Assembly (NCBI RefSeq): GCF_030814835.1 | Contig: NZ_JAUSVS010000017.1 | Location: forward strand, 1-46,214 | Reading direction: 5' to 3' | Origin: Caulobacter ginsengisoli | GTDB lineage: Bacteria; Pseudomonadota; Alphaproteobacteria; Caulobacterales; Caulobacteraceae | Length of the DNA stretch: 46,214 nt | In this document: positions 32,578-40,859 of the stretch, one piece after another | How the letters are laid out: every line of letters starts with the position of its first letter | How positions within the stretch are numbered: position 1 is the stretch's first letter | Translations under genes and position numbers: made by a program | The notes under the pieces: generated by a model | Databases searched by the model: none | Told to the model about the DNA's origin: nothing | Seen by the model: only the letters and a program-made list of their open reading frames with translations

Positions 32578-33173
32578 AGGGCGTCCTCGATCGCCTGGGC
32601 GAATTCGGCGGCCTCGGTCCGCAGGTCGGGGTGCTGGCGCAGCACCGTCTGCAGGAAGCGCTTGCCGGCCTGGGCGACCTGCATCAGGGCCGTCCGGGCG
32701 TCCCGGGACTGCTGGCCGATGCGGATACGGTCGTTCAGCAACGCGGCCTCGTTGACCGTGGTGCGGTGCACATAGCGGATCTGGTAGCCGAGCAGCCGCC
32801 AGTTGATCGGCTTGACCACGAACGAGGTCGCCCCCGCCTCATAGGCCTTGTCGATGGCGGCGATGTCTTCGCGGCTGGTGCAGATGATGACCGGGATGCG
32901 GGAGGTGGCCTCGTCGGCGCGCAGCTGGCGCAGCACGTCGAAGCCGTTCAGGCGCGGCATTTCCAGATCGAGCAGGATCAGGTCGGCGGGCTGCTCGTCA
33001 AGTTTGGCAAAGGCGTCGAGGCCGTCCTCGGCCACCGCCACCCGCGTCCCCTCGCTCGCCAGATTGGCCTGGGCGAACTCGCGCAGGATCGGATCGTCAT
33101 CGACGAACAGAATCCGGAGCGGGTGCTGGGCCAGCTGCAAATAAGCTCCGCTCGGCATCGGCCGCGCATTCAT
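32574..33173 (-). CDS. Single-domain response regulator with helical tail
   Basis: A 199-residue protein: receiver domain (about 18-140) with acidic triad D25-D27, phospho-acceptor D69 (LILLDLEMP), switch residue S100 and K121 (VVKPINW), followed by a 60-residue helical tail with no DNA-binding domain. It probably acts by protein contact in a phosphorelay. It is divergent from the hybrid kinase-EAL gene (123-base gap), which is a likely phosphate source, and overlaps the TadG-like gene. ATG 33173. Confidence 0.9.
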   Translation of the reverse strand: MNARPMPSGAYLQLAQHPLRILFVDDDPILREFAQANLASEGTRVAVAEDGLDAFAKLDEQPADLILLDLEMPRLNGFDVLRQLRADEATSRIPVIICTSREDIAAIDKAYEAGATSFVVKPINWRLLGYQIRYVHRTTVNEAALLNDRIRIGQQSRDARTALMQVAQAGKRFLQTVLRQHPDLRTEAAEFAQAIEDAL

Positions 33174-33220
33174 TCCGGTCGCCCTGTTTCCCTTCGGATT
33201 CCCCCGACGGCAGCGATCAG

Positions 33221-33298
33221 ATTAAGCGGGGAGTCATTAAGTTGACGTAACTGGAGGAGCGACAAAACGTCCTATCCCTCTGGATTTTCACGCTTAAT
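33221..33298. promoter_or_regulatory. Repeated ATTAAG sites in the divergent kinase/regulator gap
   Basis: ATTAAGCG at 33221-33228, ATTAAG at 33236-33241, and the inverse CGCTTAAT at 33291-33298 overlapping the kinase ATG. The first and last are an exact eight-base inverted pair. They may be binding half-sites for a regulator of both genes; the minus-strand GCTTAATC also resembles a -10 element. Confidence 0.35.
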
Positions 33299-36200
33299 GC
33301 CGAATTACCGCCGCAAGCCGACTCTGCGGACCCGCCTGGGTCTGCTGGTCCTTTGCTCGGTCGGCGTGGCCGTGGCGCTGGCGACCGGGGTGTCGGCCTG
33401 GCGCGAGGCGCGGCGCGAAGCCGCAGCCCAGGCCGACCGGCTGGTGGCCACGGCCAGGGTCCTGGCCTCGATCGGGGCCGAGCCGGTGGCCGCCGGCGAC
33501 CGCGCCCAGGCCTTCACCGCCCTGCGCTCCATCGCCCAGATGCCGGGCGTCACCTATGCCCGTATCGAGGACGCCGGCGGCCGGGTTCTGGTCGAGACCG
33601 GTTCGGGTGTGCGGCTCTCGCGGGACGCCCGGGTGGGGCAGGGCGGCGCCGCCTCGTTCCTGGACCTGCTGGGCTCGCGCGCCATCGAGGCCCGCGCCCC
33701 GGTGATCAGCAACCGGCGGACGGTCGGCCAGGTGGTGCTGCTGGGCCAGGTGGCCGGGGTGCAGGGCCGGCTGGCCGGCGGCTTGCTGGTCAGCCTGCTG
33801 GCGGGGCTGGCGGCGGCCCTGGTCGGGCTGCTGACCGCCGCCCGGCTGCAACGCAAGATCACCGCCCCGATCCAGGCTTTGCGCGACGCCATGGGTCAGG
33901 TGCGGGAGCACCATGCCTATGACCGGCCGGTCGAGGTCGCCACCCCGGACGCGGAGACCCAGGCCCTGGTCGAGGGCTTCAACGCCATGCTGGCCGAGAT
34001 CCGCGACCGCGATGACATCCTGGCCCAGCACATGGCCGGCCTGGAGCGCACCGTCGCCGAGCGCACCGCCGATCTGGCCGCCGCCAAGGACGCCGCCGAA
34101 TCCGCCAACAGCGCCAAGTCCGACTTCCTGGCGGCGATGAGCCACGAAATCCGCACCCCGATGAACGGGGTGATGGTCATGGCCGAGATGCTGGCCGCCG
34201 GCGACATGCCGCCCAAGCAGCGCCGCTTCGCCGAGGTGATCGCCAAGTCCGGCGCCTCGCTGCTGGCCATCATCAACGACATCCTCGACTTCTCGAAGAT
34301 CGAGGCCGGCAAGATGGAGATCGAGGCCGAGCCGCTCGACCCGGCCGAAGCGGTCGAGGACGTGCTGAGCCTGTTCTGGGAGCGGGCGCGGTCCAAGGGG
34401 CTGGATCTGGCCGCCTGGATCGACCCGGCCACCCCGGCGCGCATCGCCGGCGATCCGACCCGGCTGCGGCAGGTGATCGGCAACCTGGTCAACAACGCCA
34501 TAAAGTTCACCGAGACCGGCGGCGTACTGGTCGGCGTCGCGCCGGCGCCGGGCGGAGGACTGAGGGTCTCGGTCACCGACAGCGGGGTCGGCATCGCGGC
34601 CGACAAGTTGGACGCGGTGTTCGGCGCCTTCACCCAGGCTGACCAGTCGACCACCCGCAAGTTCGGCGGCACGGGCCTCGGCCTGGCCATCTGCAAGCGG
34701 CTGGTCGAGGCCATGGGCGGCCAGATCGGGGTGACCAGCCAGGTCGGCCGCGGCTCGACCTTCGCCTTCACCGCCCCCTTCGCCGTGCTGGAGGCCGCGC
34801 CGGACTGGCCGCGGATCGAGGGCGTCCAGGTCAGTGTCAGCCTGGCCGGCCCCTGCACCCGCCAGGCGGTGCGGCGTTACCTGGCCTCGGCCGGGGCGGT
34901 GGTGTCGCTGGAGGCCGGGGATGAGGCCGCCCTGCTGATCAGCGATCCGGAAGGCCTGGCCGAAAAGCCGCGCCGGGCGCCGACCCTGTGCGTGGCCGAG
35001 TATGGCGATGTGCGGCCGGGCGAGCTGATCCGGCGGGGGGCGGCCGACGCCCTGCTGGTGCAGCCGCTGCGCCGCCGCGACCTGGTCCGGGCCCTCAGCG
35101 AACTGGCCGCCGGCCGGCCTTTAACCGACGCTGCTTCGGCCCAGGTCCAGGCCGAGGAGGCCGCCCTGCCCAGCTTCGCCGGCCGCCGGGTGCTGGTCGC
35201 CGACGACAGCGCCGTCAACCGCGAGGTGGCGCTGGAGGCCCTGTCCCGGTTCGGGGTCGCCGCCGCCATCGCCCTGGACGGCCGCGAGGCGGTCGCCGCC
35301 GTCGCGGCCGACCGCTTCGACCTGGTGCTGATGGACGGCTCGATGCCCGAGATGGACGGCTTCGAGGCCAGCCGCGAGATCCGCCGGCTGGAGGGCGAGG
35401 ACCGCCACACCCCCATCGTCGCCCTGACCGCCCATGTCGTCGGCTCCGGCGCCGACGCCTGGCGCGCCGCCGGCATGGACGGGGTGCTGCACAAGCCCTT
35501 CACCCTGGCGGCCCTGGCCGAAATGCTGGGCCGGTTCATGACGCCCTCGCAGCGGCCGACCGCCCCGGCCTCGGGTCCGGCGCCCACGACCGCGGCGGCG
35601 GACGGCGAGCTGTTCGACCCCGCCGTGGCCGAGGACCTGGCCCGCATGGCCCAGGCCGGACAGGGCGATTTCGTCGCCCGGGTGCGCGCCCTCTATCGCG
35701 ACAACGCCCCGGCCCAGGCCGAGGCGGTGATCAAGGCGGCCGAGGCCGACGACGCCGAAGGCGCGGCGCGGGCGGCCCACGCCCTGAAGTCGATGAGCCT
35801 CAACCTCGGGGCCCGCGCCGTCTCGCAGCGGGCCGAGCAGATCGAGCAGGCGGCGCGCAATATCGGCACGGTCGACCGGGCCGCGGCCCACGATCTCTAC
35901 GCCGCCCTCACCGCGACCCTGCGGGCCCTGGGCGAGCCGACCAAGGCGGCCGACGACCGCGACGCGCTGATCGCCGACCTCTCCGGCGCCGCCAAGCGCG
36001 GCGAGTTCTCCCTGGTCTACCAGCCCCAGGTGGGCCGCGACGGCGACACCCTGGTCGGGACCGAGGCCCTGATCCGCTGGACCTGCCCCAAGCGCGGCCC
36101 GATCAGTCCCGGCCAGTTCATCCCCCTGGCCGAGCAGGCGGGCCTGGCCCGAAGCATCTCGCGCTGGGTGATCGCCCGGGCCCTGGACGACACCGCCGAC

Positions 36201-36728
36201 CTGGAGGGGCTGGTGGTCTCGGTCAACATCTCGGCCACGGAGATCGGCGACCCCGGCTTCGTCGACGAACTGCAGGTGGCCCTGTCGCGCCGCGGCTTCG
36301 ATCCGCGCCGGCTGGAGATCGAGATCACCGAGACCGCTATGCTCCACTCCGGCGAGGAGACCCGCAAAGCGATCGAGCGGCTGCAGGCCCTGGGGGTCGC
36401 CGTGGCGCTGGACGATTTCGGCACCGGCTTTTCCAGCCTCAGCCACCTGCGCCTCTTCCCGTTCAACACCCTGAAGATCGACCGCGCCTTCGTCGCCCCC
36501 TGCGCCGAGGACGTCACCGCCGGCGCCCTGGTCCATGCCCTGGTCAGCATCGGCCGGGCCATGGGGGTGCGGATCGTCGCCGAAGGGGTCGAGACCGAGG
36601 AACAGCGCCAGTTCCTCAAACTGGCCGGGGTCAGCGCCCTGCAGGGCTACCTGACCGGCCGCCCCGCCCCGCTCGAGGACCTGCGCGCCCGCTGGTCGGC
36701 GGGCCGCCGGGCAGTGGAGGCCGCCTAG
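33297..36728 (+). CDS. Hybrid histidine kinase with receiver, HPt and EAL domains
   Basis: A 1143-residue inner-membrane protein with a full phosphorelay plus a cyclic-di-GMP phosphodiesterase. Order: TM1 (about 14-33), periplasmic sensor (34-160), TM2 (161-183), HAMP (about 184-240), HisKA with H283 (MSHEIRTPMNG), ATPase domain (NNAIKF, DSGVGI, GGTGLGLA, to 495), a degenerate receiver-like stretch (508-605), receiver (631-748; D636, D637, D680, K733), HPt (772-875, H828 in AAHALKSMSLNLG) and EAL (895-1135). The EAL active site looks complete: E923 (TEALIRW), SVNIS, EITETAML, DDFGTGFSSL, LKIDRAF, AEGVETEEQ, QGYLTGRP. The ATG at 33297 has no clear ribosome site. One-piece fusion of a phosphorelay to EAL is unusual. 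Confidence 0.93.
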   Translation: MPNYRRKPTLRTRLGLLVLCSVGVAVALATGVSAWREARREAAAQADRLVATARVLASIGAEPVAAGDRAQAFTALRSIAQMPGVTYARIEDAGGRVLVETGSGVRLSRDARVGQGGAASFLDLLGSRAIEARAPVISNRRTVGQVVLLGQVAGVQGRLAGGLLVSLLAGLAAALVGLLTAARLQRKITAPIQALRDAMGQVREHHAYDRPVEVATPDAETQALVEGFNAMLAEIRDRDDILAQHMAGLERTVAERTADLAAAKDAAESANSAKSDFLAAMSHEIRTPMNGVMVMAEMLAAGDMPPKQRRFAEVIAKSGASLLAIINDILDFSKIEAGKMEIEAEPLDPAEAVEDVLSLFWERARSKGLDLAAWIDPATPARIAGDPTRLRQVIGNLVNNAIKFTETGGVLVGVAPAPGGGLRVSVTDSGVGIAADKLDAVFGAFTQADQSTTRKFGGTGLGLAICKRLVEAMGGQIGVTSQVGRGSTFAFTAPFAVLEAAPDWPRIEGVQVSVSLAGPCTRQAVRRYLASAGAVVSLEAGDEAALLISDPEGLAEKPRRAPTLCVAEYGDVRPGELIRRGAADALLVQPLRRRDLVRALSELAAGRPLTDAASAQVQAEEAALPSFAGRRVLVADDSAVNREVALEALSRFGVAAAIALDGREAVAAVAADRFDLVLMDGSMPEMDGFEASREIRRLEGEDRHTPIVALTAHVVGSGADAWRAAGMDGVLHKPFTLAALAEMLGRFMTPSQRPTAPASGPAPTTAAADGELFDPAVAEDLARMAQAGQGDFVARVRALYRDNAPAQAEAVIKAAEADDAEGAARAAHALKSMSLNLGARAVSQRAEQIEQAARNIGTVDRAAAHDLYAALTATLRALGEPTKAADDRDALIADLSGAAKRGEFSLVYQPQVGRDGDTLVGTEALIRWTCPKRGPISPGQFIPLAEQAGLARSISRWVIARALDDTADLEGLVVSVNISATEIGDPGFVDELQVALSRRGFDPRRLEIEITETAMLHSGEETRKAIERLQALGVAVALDDFGTGFSSLSHLRLFPFNTLKIDRAFVAPCAEDVTAGALVHALVSIGRAMGVRIVAEGVETEEQRQFLKLAGVSALQGYLTGRPAPLEDLRARWSAGRRAVEAA

Positions 36729-36744
36729 GACTCGCACTCAACTA

Positions 36745-36868
36745 CCGCTCATCCCCGCGAAAGCGGGGACCCAGGCTTTTTGCTGTTGAGGGCGACACTG
36801 ACAGGTCTGGGCGGCTGAAGGTCCGCTACGAAAAACACCTGGGTCCCCGCTTTCGCGGGGATGAGCGG
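36745..36868. repeat. Intergenic element with perfect 31-bp inverted arms
   Basis: Bases 36745-36775 and 36838-36868 are exact reverse complements (31 of 31). Each arm is a strong hairpin, CCCCGC-GAAA-GCGGGG; the left one is followed within a few bases by a run of T, like a terminator. It lies between the convergent kinase-EAL and ubiA genes, and could end both transcripts. The arms translate to the SSPRKRGP peptide, not real coding. Confidence 0.92.
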
Positions 36869-36913
36869 ATATTTAAGCGATTGAATCTTCTCAGGTTGAA
36901 TTGGGTTCAGAAC

Positions 36914-37906
36914 CTAGAAGGGTGCGCCGCCCTGCTGCTTCCAGAGGCCGGCGGCCAGGGCGGCGACCATCAGCAGCCCCACCCAGGTATTGCTCTTGAA
37001 CAGGGCCAGCGCCCCCGCCCCATCGGCGATATCGAGCCTGGCGGCCTGCCGTGACAGCAGCACGGCGACGATGGCGGCGAGCGGCAGGAACAATGGCCCC
37101 AGGGCGCCCAGCCAGGCGGCGCAGACCAACAGCACGAAGCTGGCGACATAGAAGATCAGCACCCCGCGCGGGGCCTGCTCGCCCAGCCGCCGGGCCGAGG
37201 ATTTCACCCCGACCAGGGCGTCGTCCTCCAGGTCCTGCACGGCGTAGATGGTGTCGTAGCCAAGGGTCCAGAAGATGAGGCCGGCATAGAGCAGCACGGC
37301 GGGCCAGGGACTGAGGGCGATGGCTTCGTTCCCCGGCAGGCCCAGGGCGTAGTCGAACGGCGAGCGCCCGCCGGTGGCCGCCGCATAGCCCAGCGGCGCG
37401 CCCCAGTTGAAGGTCAGGCCCAGCCAGGCCTGCGGCCACCAGGTGATCCGTTTCATGAACGGATAGGCCGCCACCAGTCCCAGCGACAGCACCCCCAGCA
37501 GCACGGCCCACAGGTTCAGGCTGAGCAGGATGATCAGGCCGCCCAGGCTGCACAGCACGATGGCCAGCCAGGCCTGTTTGACGCTGATCTCCCCCGCCGG
37601 GATCGGCCGCCGGGCGGTCCGCTCGACCTGGGCGTCGATGTCCCGGTCGACGATGTCGTTGTAGGCGCAGCCGGCTGACCGCATCAGGGTCGCGCCGATC
37701 AGGATCAGGATCAGCAGGACGGGGTCGGGATATTTCCCGACCGCCGCGTCGGCCAGGGCTACGCCCATCCAGCCCGGCAGCATCAGCAGCCAGATGCCCG
37801 TCGGCCGGTCGAACCGGCCCAGCTTCAGCCAGGGGACCAGCGCGGCGGGCGCATAGCGGTCGACCCAGTTGTCGGGCACGGCGTCGGGCAGGTGAGTTGG
37901 GGTCAT
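36914..37906 (-). CDS. ubiA: 4-hydroxybenzoate polyprenyltransferase
   Basis: Membrane prenyltransferase that attaches the polyprenyl tail to 4-hydroxybenzoate in ubiquinone synthesis. The 330-residue protein has about eight membrane helices and the two Asp-rich motifs NDIVDRDID (N83, D84, D87, D91) and YDTIYAVQDLEDD (217-229). LGRFDRPTGIWLLMLPGWMG is the typical start of the family. ATG 37906. It lies 30 bases downstream of the SDR gene on the same strand, so they may be co-transcribed. UbiD is encoded separately at 15411. Confidence 0.95.
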   Translation of the reverse strand: MTPTHLPDAVPDNWVDRYAPAALVPWLKLGRFDRPTGIWLLMLPGWMGVALADAAVGKYPDPVLLILILIGATLMRSAGCAYNDIVDRDIDAQVERTARRPIPAGEISVKQAWLAIVLCSLGGLIILLSLNLWAVLLGVLSLGLVAAYPFMKRITWWPQAWLGLTFNWGAPLGYAAATGGRSPFDYALGLPGNEAIALSPWPAVLLYAGLIFWTLGYDTIYAVQDLEDDALVGVKSSARRLGEQAPRGVLIFYVASFVLLVCAAWLGALGPLFLPLAAIVAVLLSRQAARLDIADGAGALALFKSNTWVGLLMVAALAAGLWKQQGGAPF

Positions 37907-37936
37907 CGCGGCCAGTCTACAGCCTGGGGCCGCCTG

Positions 37937-38695
37937 TCAGAAGTCCACCCGCTGGGTCACCGCCCCGTCGCAGATCAGGTTGACCCCGGTGATGTAGCTG
38001 GCCCGGGGGCTGGCCAGGAAGACGGCGGCGTTGGCGATCTCCTCCGGCGCGCCCAGCCGGCCCAGCGGGCTGCGGGCCAGGGTGGCGGCGAAGCGGTCGG
38101 GCATGGTCTTCTCGATCATGTCCCAGACCCCGCCCTCGAAATAGATCGGGCCCGGGGCGACCACGTTGGCGCGGATGTTCTTCGGCGCCAGGTCGCGGGC
38201 CAGGTTCTTGACGTAGGGCAGCAACGCCGCCTTGACCGCGCTGTAGGGCCGGCGCGGGCCGGTGACCTCGATGGCCGAAATGGTGCCGATCACCACGATG
38301 GAGCCGCCGGGACCCAGCAGGCCGGCGGCCGCCTCGCAGCCCTCGACGGTGCGCAGGATGTCGACTTCGACGGCGGTCTTCCAGGCGTCCGGCGTGTTGG
38401 CCAGGCCCATGGCCCCGCTGACGTTGGAGACGAAGATATCGACCCCGCCCAACGCTTCGGCAGCGCTGGCGACGAAACCGGCCACCGCGCCCTCGGCCGA
38501 GACATCGACCACCTCGCCATGCGCCTTGACCCCCTTGGCCTCGATGGCCTTGACCGCCGCGGCGACCTGCTCGGCGTTGCGGGCGCAGAAGGCGACGTCG
38601 CAGCCCTCGTCGGCCAGCAGATCGACGATAGCCCGGCCAATGCCGCGCGTGCCGCCGGTGACGATGGCCTTGCGGCCCTTGAGGTTCAGATCCAT
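37937..38695 (-). CDS. SDR family oxidoreductase
   Basis: A 252-residue short-chain dehydrogenase/reductase. The cofactor motif TGGTRGIG (TGxxxGIG), the SNVSG equivalent of NNAG, the catalytic YSAVK, and the C-terminal GRLGAPEEIANAAVFLASP and GVNLICDG are all present. The LGRLGAPEE tail is common to ketoacyl-reductase-like SDRs. ATG 38695 (MDLNLKGRKAIVTGG); an in-frame extension to 38809 is antisense to the ABC promoter region. Substrate unknown. It is divergent from the ABC exporter, with 128 bases between. Confidence 0.93.
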   Translation of the reverse strand: MDLNLKGRKAIVTGGTRGIGRAIVDLLADEGCDVAFCARNAEQVAAAVKAIEAKGVKAHGEVVDVSAEGAVAGFVASAAEALGGVDIFVSNVSGAMGLANTPDAWKTAVEVDILRTVEGCEAAAGLLGPGGSIVVIGTISAIEVTGPRRPYSAVKAALLPYVKNLARDLAPKNIRANVVAPGPIYFEGGVWDMIEKTMPDRFAATLARSPLGRLGAPEEIANAAVFLASPRASYITGVNLICDGAVTQRVDF

Positions 38696-38823
38696 GTGGC
38701 GCTCCCGTTTTCCCCCAGGATGACGGCCCGGGCCTGTCTCCGAAAGGCCTCGCCTGACGGAATTTGCCACCAGCCTCTCCCAAAGACCGGCGTTCGGGCC
38801 TATCTGCACGCCCAGGTCTTTCC

Positions 38824-40611
38824 ATGAGCGATATCGACGAAGACGAGGACGGGAACCGGCGACGGGTTCTGTCCAACGGCCAGGTCATGGCCTTTATCGC
38901 CGGCTTCTGGCTGCGGCGACCCTTGCTGCTGCTCGGCGCGGTGGGCGGCATGCTGGTCGCCGTGCTGTTCGACCTGATGCTGCCGACCGCCTCCGGGCGG
39001 CTGATCGATACGCTCACGGCGACCACCCGCGACACCGCCAAAGCCTGGTGGGCGTGGGCCGCGTTTCTCGGCGTCTATGTCGGCTTCACCATCACCCGCA
39101 ACATCGGCTTCCGCTTCTGGAACCCGTTGGCCGCCCGCAACATGCAGGAGATGTCCGACGAGGGCTTCAAGCGCGTGCAGGCCTTCTCGGCCGACTGGCA
39201 TGCCGACACCTTCGCCGGGGCCACGGTTCGACGGCTGTCGCGGGCCATGTGGGGCTATGACAGCGTCTCGGACGCGGTGGTGCTGTGGCTGGGCCCGGCG
39301 CTGATCGTGCTGTTCGGGCTGTCGCTGCAGATGATGTTCAAGTGGCCGCTGATCGGCCTGCTGGCCATGACCGTGGTCGCCGGCTTCCTGATCCTCAACC
39401 TGTGGGTCGTGAAGGTCTATGTGCGGCCGGCCAACCTGCGCTCCAACGCCCTGGACAGCCGCATCGGCGGGGCCCTGGCCGACGCCATCACCGCCAACCC
39501 CACGGTCAAGGCCTTCGGGGCCGAGCCGCGCGAGGAGGCGCGCTTCGCCGGGGTGACCGCCGCCTGGTCCAAGGCGGTGCAGGTGACCTGGGGCCGGTTC
39601 ATGGACATCTGGCTGGCCCAGAACATCCTGATGGTGCTGCTGCTGGCCGGGATGACCGGCATGGTCGTCGACCTGTGGAGCCACGGCCGGGCCAGCACGG
39701 GCGACGTCGTCTACGCCATCACCGCCTTCCTGCAGATGAGCGGCTACCTGCGCAACATCGGCGAGAACGTCCGCATGATGCAGAAGGGCATCGACGATGT
39801 CGAAGACGTCGCCGGCTACGCCCGCATGGCCCCGCAGGTGGCCGATGTTCCGGACGCGGGCGTACTGGCCAGCGAACTGGGCGAGATCGTCTTCGACCAC
39901 GTCACCTTCCGCTACAAGTCCGCCGCCGAGCCGCTCTACGAGGACTTCAGCCTGACCCTGGCGCCGGGCGAGCGGGTGGCGCTGGTCGGGGCGACGGGGG
40001 CGGGGAAGTCGACCTTCGTCAAGCTGATCCAGCGGCTCTATGACCTGGACGCCGGGCGCATCCTCATCGACGGCCAGGACATCGCCAAGGTCAGCCAGCA
40101 GTCCCTGCGCCGGGCCATCGCCCTGGTGCCGCAGGACCCGGCCCTGTTCCACCGCTCGATCGCCGAGAACATCGCCTATGCCCGCCCCGGCGCCACCGAG
40201 GAAGAGGTGCGGCTGGCCGCCCGCCGGGCCCGGGCCGAGGGCTTCATCGACCGCCTGCCGCTGGGCTACGACACCCTGGTTGGGGAGCGCGGCGTCAAGC
40301 TGTCGGGCGGCGAGCGCCAGCGGGTGGCCATTGCCCGCGCCTTCCTGGCCGACGCCCCCATCCTGGTCTTCGACGAGGCGACCAGCTCGCTCGACGTCGA
40401 GACGGAGCGCGCCGTGCAGGCGGCCATGGAAGAACTGATGGCCGGCCGCACCACCATCGTCATCGCCCACCGCCTGTCGACCATCCGCGGCGCCGACCGC
40501 ATCCTGGTCTTCGAGAACGGCCGCATCGTCGAGGAGGGCCGTCACGGCGACCTGCGCAAGAAGGGCGGGCTGTATGCGCGGCTGGCGGCGATGACGGAGG
40601 GGACAGCCTGA
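38824..40611 (+). CDS. Half-size ABC exporter (ABCB/MsbA type)
   Basis: A 595-residue exporter with fused membrane and ATPase domains. An acidic N-terminus (MSDIDEDEDG) precedes about six helices (20-300). Walker A GATGAGKST (389-397), signature LSGGE (493-497), Walker B ILVFDE (513-518) and H549 are intact. It is a distinct paralogue of the MsbA-like protein at 8307. No signature fixes the substrate; multidrug, lipid or peptide export are all possible. ATG 38824. It is not obviously in an operon; the peptidase gene follows after a 248-base gap with a paired-hairpin element. Confidence 0.9.
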   Translation: MSDIDEDEDGNRRRVLSNGQVMAFIAGFWLRRPLLLLGAVGGMLVAVLFDLMLPTASGRLIDTLTATTRDTAKAWWAWAAFLGVYVGFTITRNIGFRFWNPLAARNMQEMSDEGFKRVQAFSADWHADTFAGATVRRLSRAMWGYDSVSDAVVLWLGPALIVLFGLSLQMMFKWPLIGLLAMTVVAGFLILNLWVVKVYVRPANLRSNALDSRIGGALADAITANPTVKAFGAEPREEARFAGVTAAWSKAVQVTWGRFMDIWLAQNILMVLLLAGMTGMVVDLWSHGRASTGDVVYAITAFLQMSGYLRNIGENVRMMQKGIDDVEDVAGYARMAPQVADVPDAGVLASELGEIVFDHVTFRYKSAAEPLYEDFSLTLAPGERVALVGATGAGKSTFVKLIQRLYDLDAGRILIDGQDIAKVSQQSLRRAIALVPQDPALFHRSIAENIAYARPGATEEEVRLAARRARAEGFIDRLPLGYDTLVGERGVKLSGGERQRVAIARAFLADAPILVFDEATSSLDVETERAVQAAMEELMAGRTTIVIAHRLSTIRGADRILVFENGRIVEEGRHGDLRKKGGLYARLAAMTEGTA

Positions 40612-40629
40612 CGCCAACCCACCACCCCT

Positions 40630-40762
40630 CCGTCATGGCCGGCCGAAGTGCCGGCCACCCATAAACACCAGAAGACGGAATTGCTCTTAGTCGGAAAGAC
40701 CGCGCCTCTTTCGGTGTCGCTCGTGTGTATGGGTGGCCGGGACAAGAGCCCGGCCATGACGG
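40630..40762. repeat. Diverged copy of the 8163-8281 element
   Basis: Imperfect inverted arms at about 40630-40662 and 40728-40762, both based on GTCATGGCCGG / CCGGCCATGAC as in the 8163-8281 element. The arms keep internal palindromes, but the centre is unrelated. It lies between the ABC exporter and the S10-like peptidase gene, both plus-strand. The rest of the 248-base gap shows no gene. Confidence 0.85.
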
Positions 40763-40859
40763 ATGGAAAGGTGAGGAGACGGCCTAACCTAACCGCGCCG
40801 TAACTTGGCGACTCCCCCACAAGGGTCTAGCAATTCGCCCCTCAGTCGAGGGGATATCC

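Noticed and set aside
35121..36737. Long minus-strand frame opposite the kinase-EAL gene
   Set aside because: The coding strand has full catalytic motifs; the antisense product is low-complexity.
38782..38821. AAAGACC / GGTCTTT inverted pair before the ABC exporter gene
   Set aside because: Seven-base arms 26 bases apart can occur by chance; no promoter match.
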